Below, one piece after another: positions 7,580 through 8,771 of a stretch of DNA of 8,771 nt. Numbering within the stretch: position 1 is the stretch's first letter; every line of letters begins with the position of its first letter. This stretch comes from a bacterium HR12 (GTDB lineage: Bacteria; Actinomycetota; UBA4738; HRBIN12), in NCBI GenBank assembly GCA_002898915.1, contig BEHO01000031.1:1-8771 (forward strand), in the 5' to 3' direction. The notes under the pieces were generated by a model. It saw nothing but the letters and a program-made list of their open reading frames with translations. It was not told where the DNA came from and did not search any database. The position numbers and the translations under genes are program-made.

Positions 7580-7601
7580 CGCCCCCAGCATAGCCGGGGC
7601 G
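7580..7601. promoter_or_regulatory. Inverted repeat centred on the suf -10 box (possible operator)
   Basis: CGCCCC (7580-7585) and GGGGCG (7596-7601) form perfect 6-base arms around a 10-base centre that contains the -10 hexamer. A dyad placed there could be a repressor site. It does not resemble the CAAC-N6-GTTG type reported for a streptomycete SufR. In such GC-rich DNA a chance match is quite possible. Confidence 0.25.
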
Positions 7602-7615
7602 CGCGGAAAAGTCTA
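7587..7615 (-). promoter_or_regulatory. Candidate sigma70-type promoter for the suf operon
   Basis: On the minus strand, TAGACT (7615-7610; 4 of 6 match to TTGACA) is followed after exactly 17 bases by TATGCT (7592-7587; 4 of 6 match to TATAAT). The predicted transcription start is near 7580, giving a leader of about 45 bases before the sufB ATG at 7534. The -35 box overlaps the carbonic anhydrase stop codon. Spacing and location are good, but both boxes are imperfect, so this is a prediction only. Upstream genes could also read through. Confidence 0.5.
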
Positions 7616-8137
7616 CCGGCCGGGTCGGATTCCGGGCTCCCCCGTCGGCACCTCGATCTCCCGCAGGGTCCCGCTCCGGACGTCGTAGACGTACCCCTCG
7701 ACGACCAGGTCACGGGGCAGGAACGGCGAGGAACGGATCCGGAGGACGTCCTCCCGGACGCTCTCCTCGAGATCGGAGAACGTGAGGAACCGGAGGTCGG
7801 AGGCGTCCGCGCCCAGCTCCGCCGCGAGCCGCGCCTGGAGGGCTTCGTCCGTGAACGTCTGCATGCCGCAGTCCGTGTGGTGGATGACCGCCACGGCGCG
7901 GGTCCCGAGCAGGTGCGTCGAGACGATGAGGGAGCGGAGCGCGTCCCCGGACGCCCGGCCGCCCGCGTTGCGGATCACGTGCGCACCCCCCAACGCCAGG
8001 CCGAGCGCTCGGAGCGGGTCGATGCGCGCGTCCATGCACGTGAGCACCGCCAGGCGTTCGGCCGGCGGCGCCGGGAGATGGCCCGCGTCGAACGTCTCGG
8101 CGAACCGCCGGTTCCGCTCGACGAGCCCGGGGATCAT
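7613..8137 (-). CDS. Beta-class carbonic anhydrase (Rv1284-like)
   Basis: 174-residue zinc enzyme interconverting CO2 and bicarbonate, probably cytoplasmic. The beta-class ligands are visible: C34 in TCMDAR with the D36/R38 dyad, and H87/C90 in [15 protein letters not shown] (53-60) and [12 protein letters not shown] (69-80) are also typical, as is the C-terminal stretch [14 protein letters not shown]. The short length and motif pattern resemble the M. tuberculosis Rv1284 group. Family knowledge: Rv1284 lies next to the sulfate-activation genes cysD and cysN, so a link to sulfur metabolism has precedent, although here the neighbours are a sulfurtransferase and suf. The ATG at 8137 overlaps the upstream stop by four bases and has GGAG (8143-8146) five bases ahead of it, which supports translational coupling. 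The TAG stop falls within the proposed -35 box of the sufB promoter. Some members of this small group may have roles other than CO2 hydration. Confidence 0.93.
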   Translation of the reverse strand: MIPGLVERNRRFAETFDAGHLPAPPAERLAVLTCMDARIDPLRALGLALGGAHVIRNAGGRASGDALRSLIVSTHLLGTRAVAVIHHTDCGMQTFTDEALQARLAAELGADASDLRFLTFSDLEESVREDVLRIRSSPFLPRDLVVEGYVYDVRSGTLREIEVPTGEPGIRPGR

Positions 8138-8771
8138 CCGAGCTCCACGGGGGCGCCGACGAGCGAGCCGTACTCCGTCCACGACCCGTCGTAGTTCCTC
8201 ACGTTCGGGTAGCCGAGGAGCTCCCGGAGGACGAACCAGGTGTGGCTCGACCGCTCGCCGATCCGGCAGTAGGTGATGACCTCCCGGTCGGGCGTGATGC
8301 CCTCGGCCTCGTAGATCGCGCGCAGCTCCTCGGCGCTCTTGAACGTGCCGTCCTCGTTGGCGGCCCTCGCCCACGTCACGTTCACCGCGCCGGGGATGTG
8401 GCCCGGCACCTGCGAGGCTTCCTGCGGCAGGTGGTCCGGGGCGATCTTCTCGCCCCGGTACTCCTCGGGGGAGCGGACGTCGACGAAGGCCGCGCGCTCG
8501 ATCCCGGCGAGCACCTCATCACGGAGGGCGCGGATCTCCGGATGCTCGGTGCCGCGGATCTCGAACCCCGTGGCCGGGTAGAGGGGACCTCCCGCGTGAG
8601 CGGCCACCCCTCCAGCTCCCACTTCTGCCGCCCGCCGTTCAGGAGCCGCACCGCGTCGAAGCCCCGGAGCTTCAGGAGCCAGTAGGCGTAGGCCGCGAAC
8701 CAGTTGTTGTTGCCGCCGTAGAGCACCACCGACGTGCCGTCGCGCACGCCGGCCGCCGAGAGGAGCCGGGA
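8134..8771 (-). CDS. Thiosulfate/3-mercaptopyruvate sulfurtransferase (rhodanese, CysA-like), 5' end off window, probable frameshift
   Basis: Two-domain rhodanese that would move sulfane sulfur from thiosulfate or 3-mercaptopyruvate to an acceptor. The end of the N-terminal domain is read from the right edge to about 8581 ([17 protein letters not shown], then [13 protein letters not shown]). The C-terminal catalytic domain is read in another frame from about 8580 to the stop at 8134 ([58 protein letters not shown]). The catalytic Cys of CRIGER is at 8266-8268. The two frames join cleanly as EVPS/YPATGF if one base is restored near 8581, the arrangement expected for CysA-type enzymes of about 280 residues. 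Roughly 70 N-terminal residues lie outside the window. The stop overlaps the carbonic anhydrase start (ATGA), so the two are probably co-transcribed. The family is certain. Whether the gene is intact, broken or mis-sequenced is not. A gene caller would report two fragments, such as 8134-8622 and an upstream piece. Confidence 0.85.
   Translation of the reverse strand, partial: PAPLGGRRARRHVGGALRRQQQLVRGLRLLAPEAPGLRRGAAPERRAAEVGAGGVAAHAGGPLYPATGFEIRGTEHPEIRALRDEVLAGIERAAFVDVRSPEEYRGEKIAPDHLPQEASQVPGHIPGAVNVTWARAANEDGTFKSAEELRAIYEAEGITPDREVITYCRIGERSSHTWFVLRELLGYPNVRNYDGSWTEYGSLVGAPVELG

Noticed and set aside
7535..7591. Upstream in-frame ATG that would extend SufB by 19 residues
   Set aside because: It lies in the proposed -10 box and lacks a ribosome site. 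The extension is not SufB-like, and ATG 7534 has a strong Shine-Dalgarno sequence.
6308..8194. Long plus-strand open frame (628 codons) opposite sufB and carbonic anhydrase
   Set aside because: It is antisense to two well-conserved genes. The translation is dominated by Arg, Asp, Val, Leu and His with no recognisable domain, as expected from the complementary frame of GC-rich coding DNA.

Overview
The window is a GC-rich bacterial segment in which every convincing gene lies on the minus strand, in one tightly packed run. Reading in the direction of transcription (descending coordinates) it holds: a thiosulfate/3-mercaptopyruvate sulfurtransferase cut by the right edge and apparently carrying a one-base frameshift; a small beta-carbonic anhydrase; sufB; sufD; a Rieske-type ferredoxin; sufC; sufS; sufU; a DUF2207 membrane protein; and possibly the first codons of one more gene at the left edge. 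I see no RNA genes, mobile elements, CRISPR arrays or phage genes.

The gene order sufB-sufD-Rieske-sufC-sufS-sufU, the SufU-type (not SufA/SufE) partner, the CysA-like sulfurtransferase, the Rv1284-like carbonic anhydrase, the high GC and the GTG/TTG starts all point to Actinomycetota or a close high-GC relative. This is inference from family knowledge, and I cannot name a species.

The core (about 7615 down to 1900) is a complete SUF iron-sulfur cluster assembly operon. SufS (PLP cysteine desulfurase) releases sulfur from cysteine, SufU (zinc-binding sulfur acceptor) takes the persulfide, and the SufB-SufC-SufD scaffold with its ABC ATPase SufC assembles the cluster. The small Rieske protein between sufD and sufC is translationally overlapped with both neighbours, so it belongs to the operon. 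Catalytic and ligand residues are intact in all these proteins. A plausible sigma70-like promoter (TAGACT, 17 bp, TATGCT) lies just upstream of sufB, and its -10 box sits inside an inverted repeat. The 94-base sufB-sufD gap holds two hairpins. Neither the SufR repressor nor SufT (DUF59), the usual flanks in actinobacteria, appears in the window; the slot after sufU is taken by the DUF2207 protein.

Upstream, the sulfurtransferase and carbonic anhydrase overlap by four bases (ATGA) and read towards the suf operon, which gives a sulfur-flavoured neighbourhood. Downstream, the DUF2207 protein (signal peptide, extracytoplasmic domain, membrane segments, glycine-rich tail ending in SW) is of unknown function. 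Most of the window is a well-known system. The points worth a second look are the frameshifted sulfurtransferase, the non-coding structures around sufB, and the linkage of the two upstream genes and the DUF2207 gene to suf.
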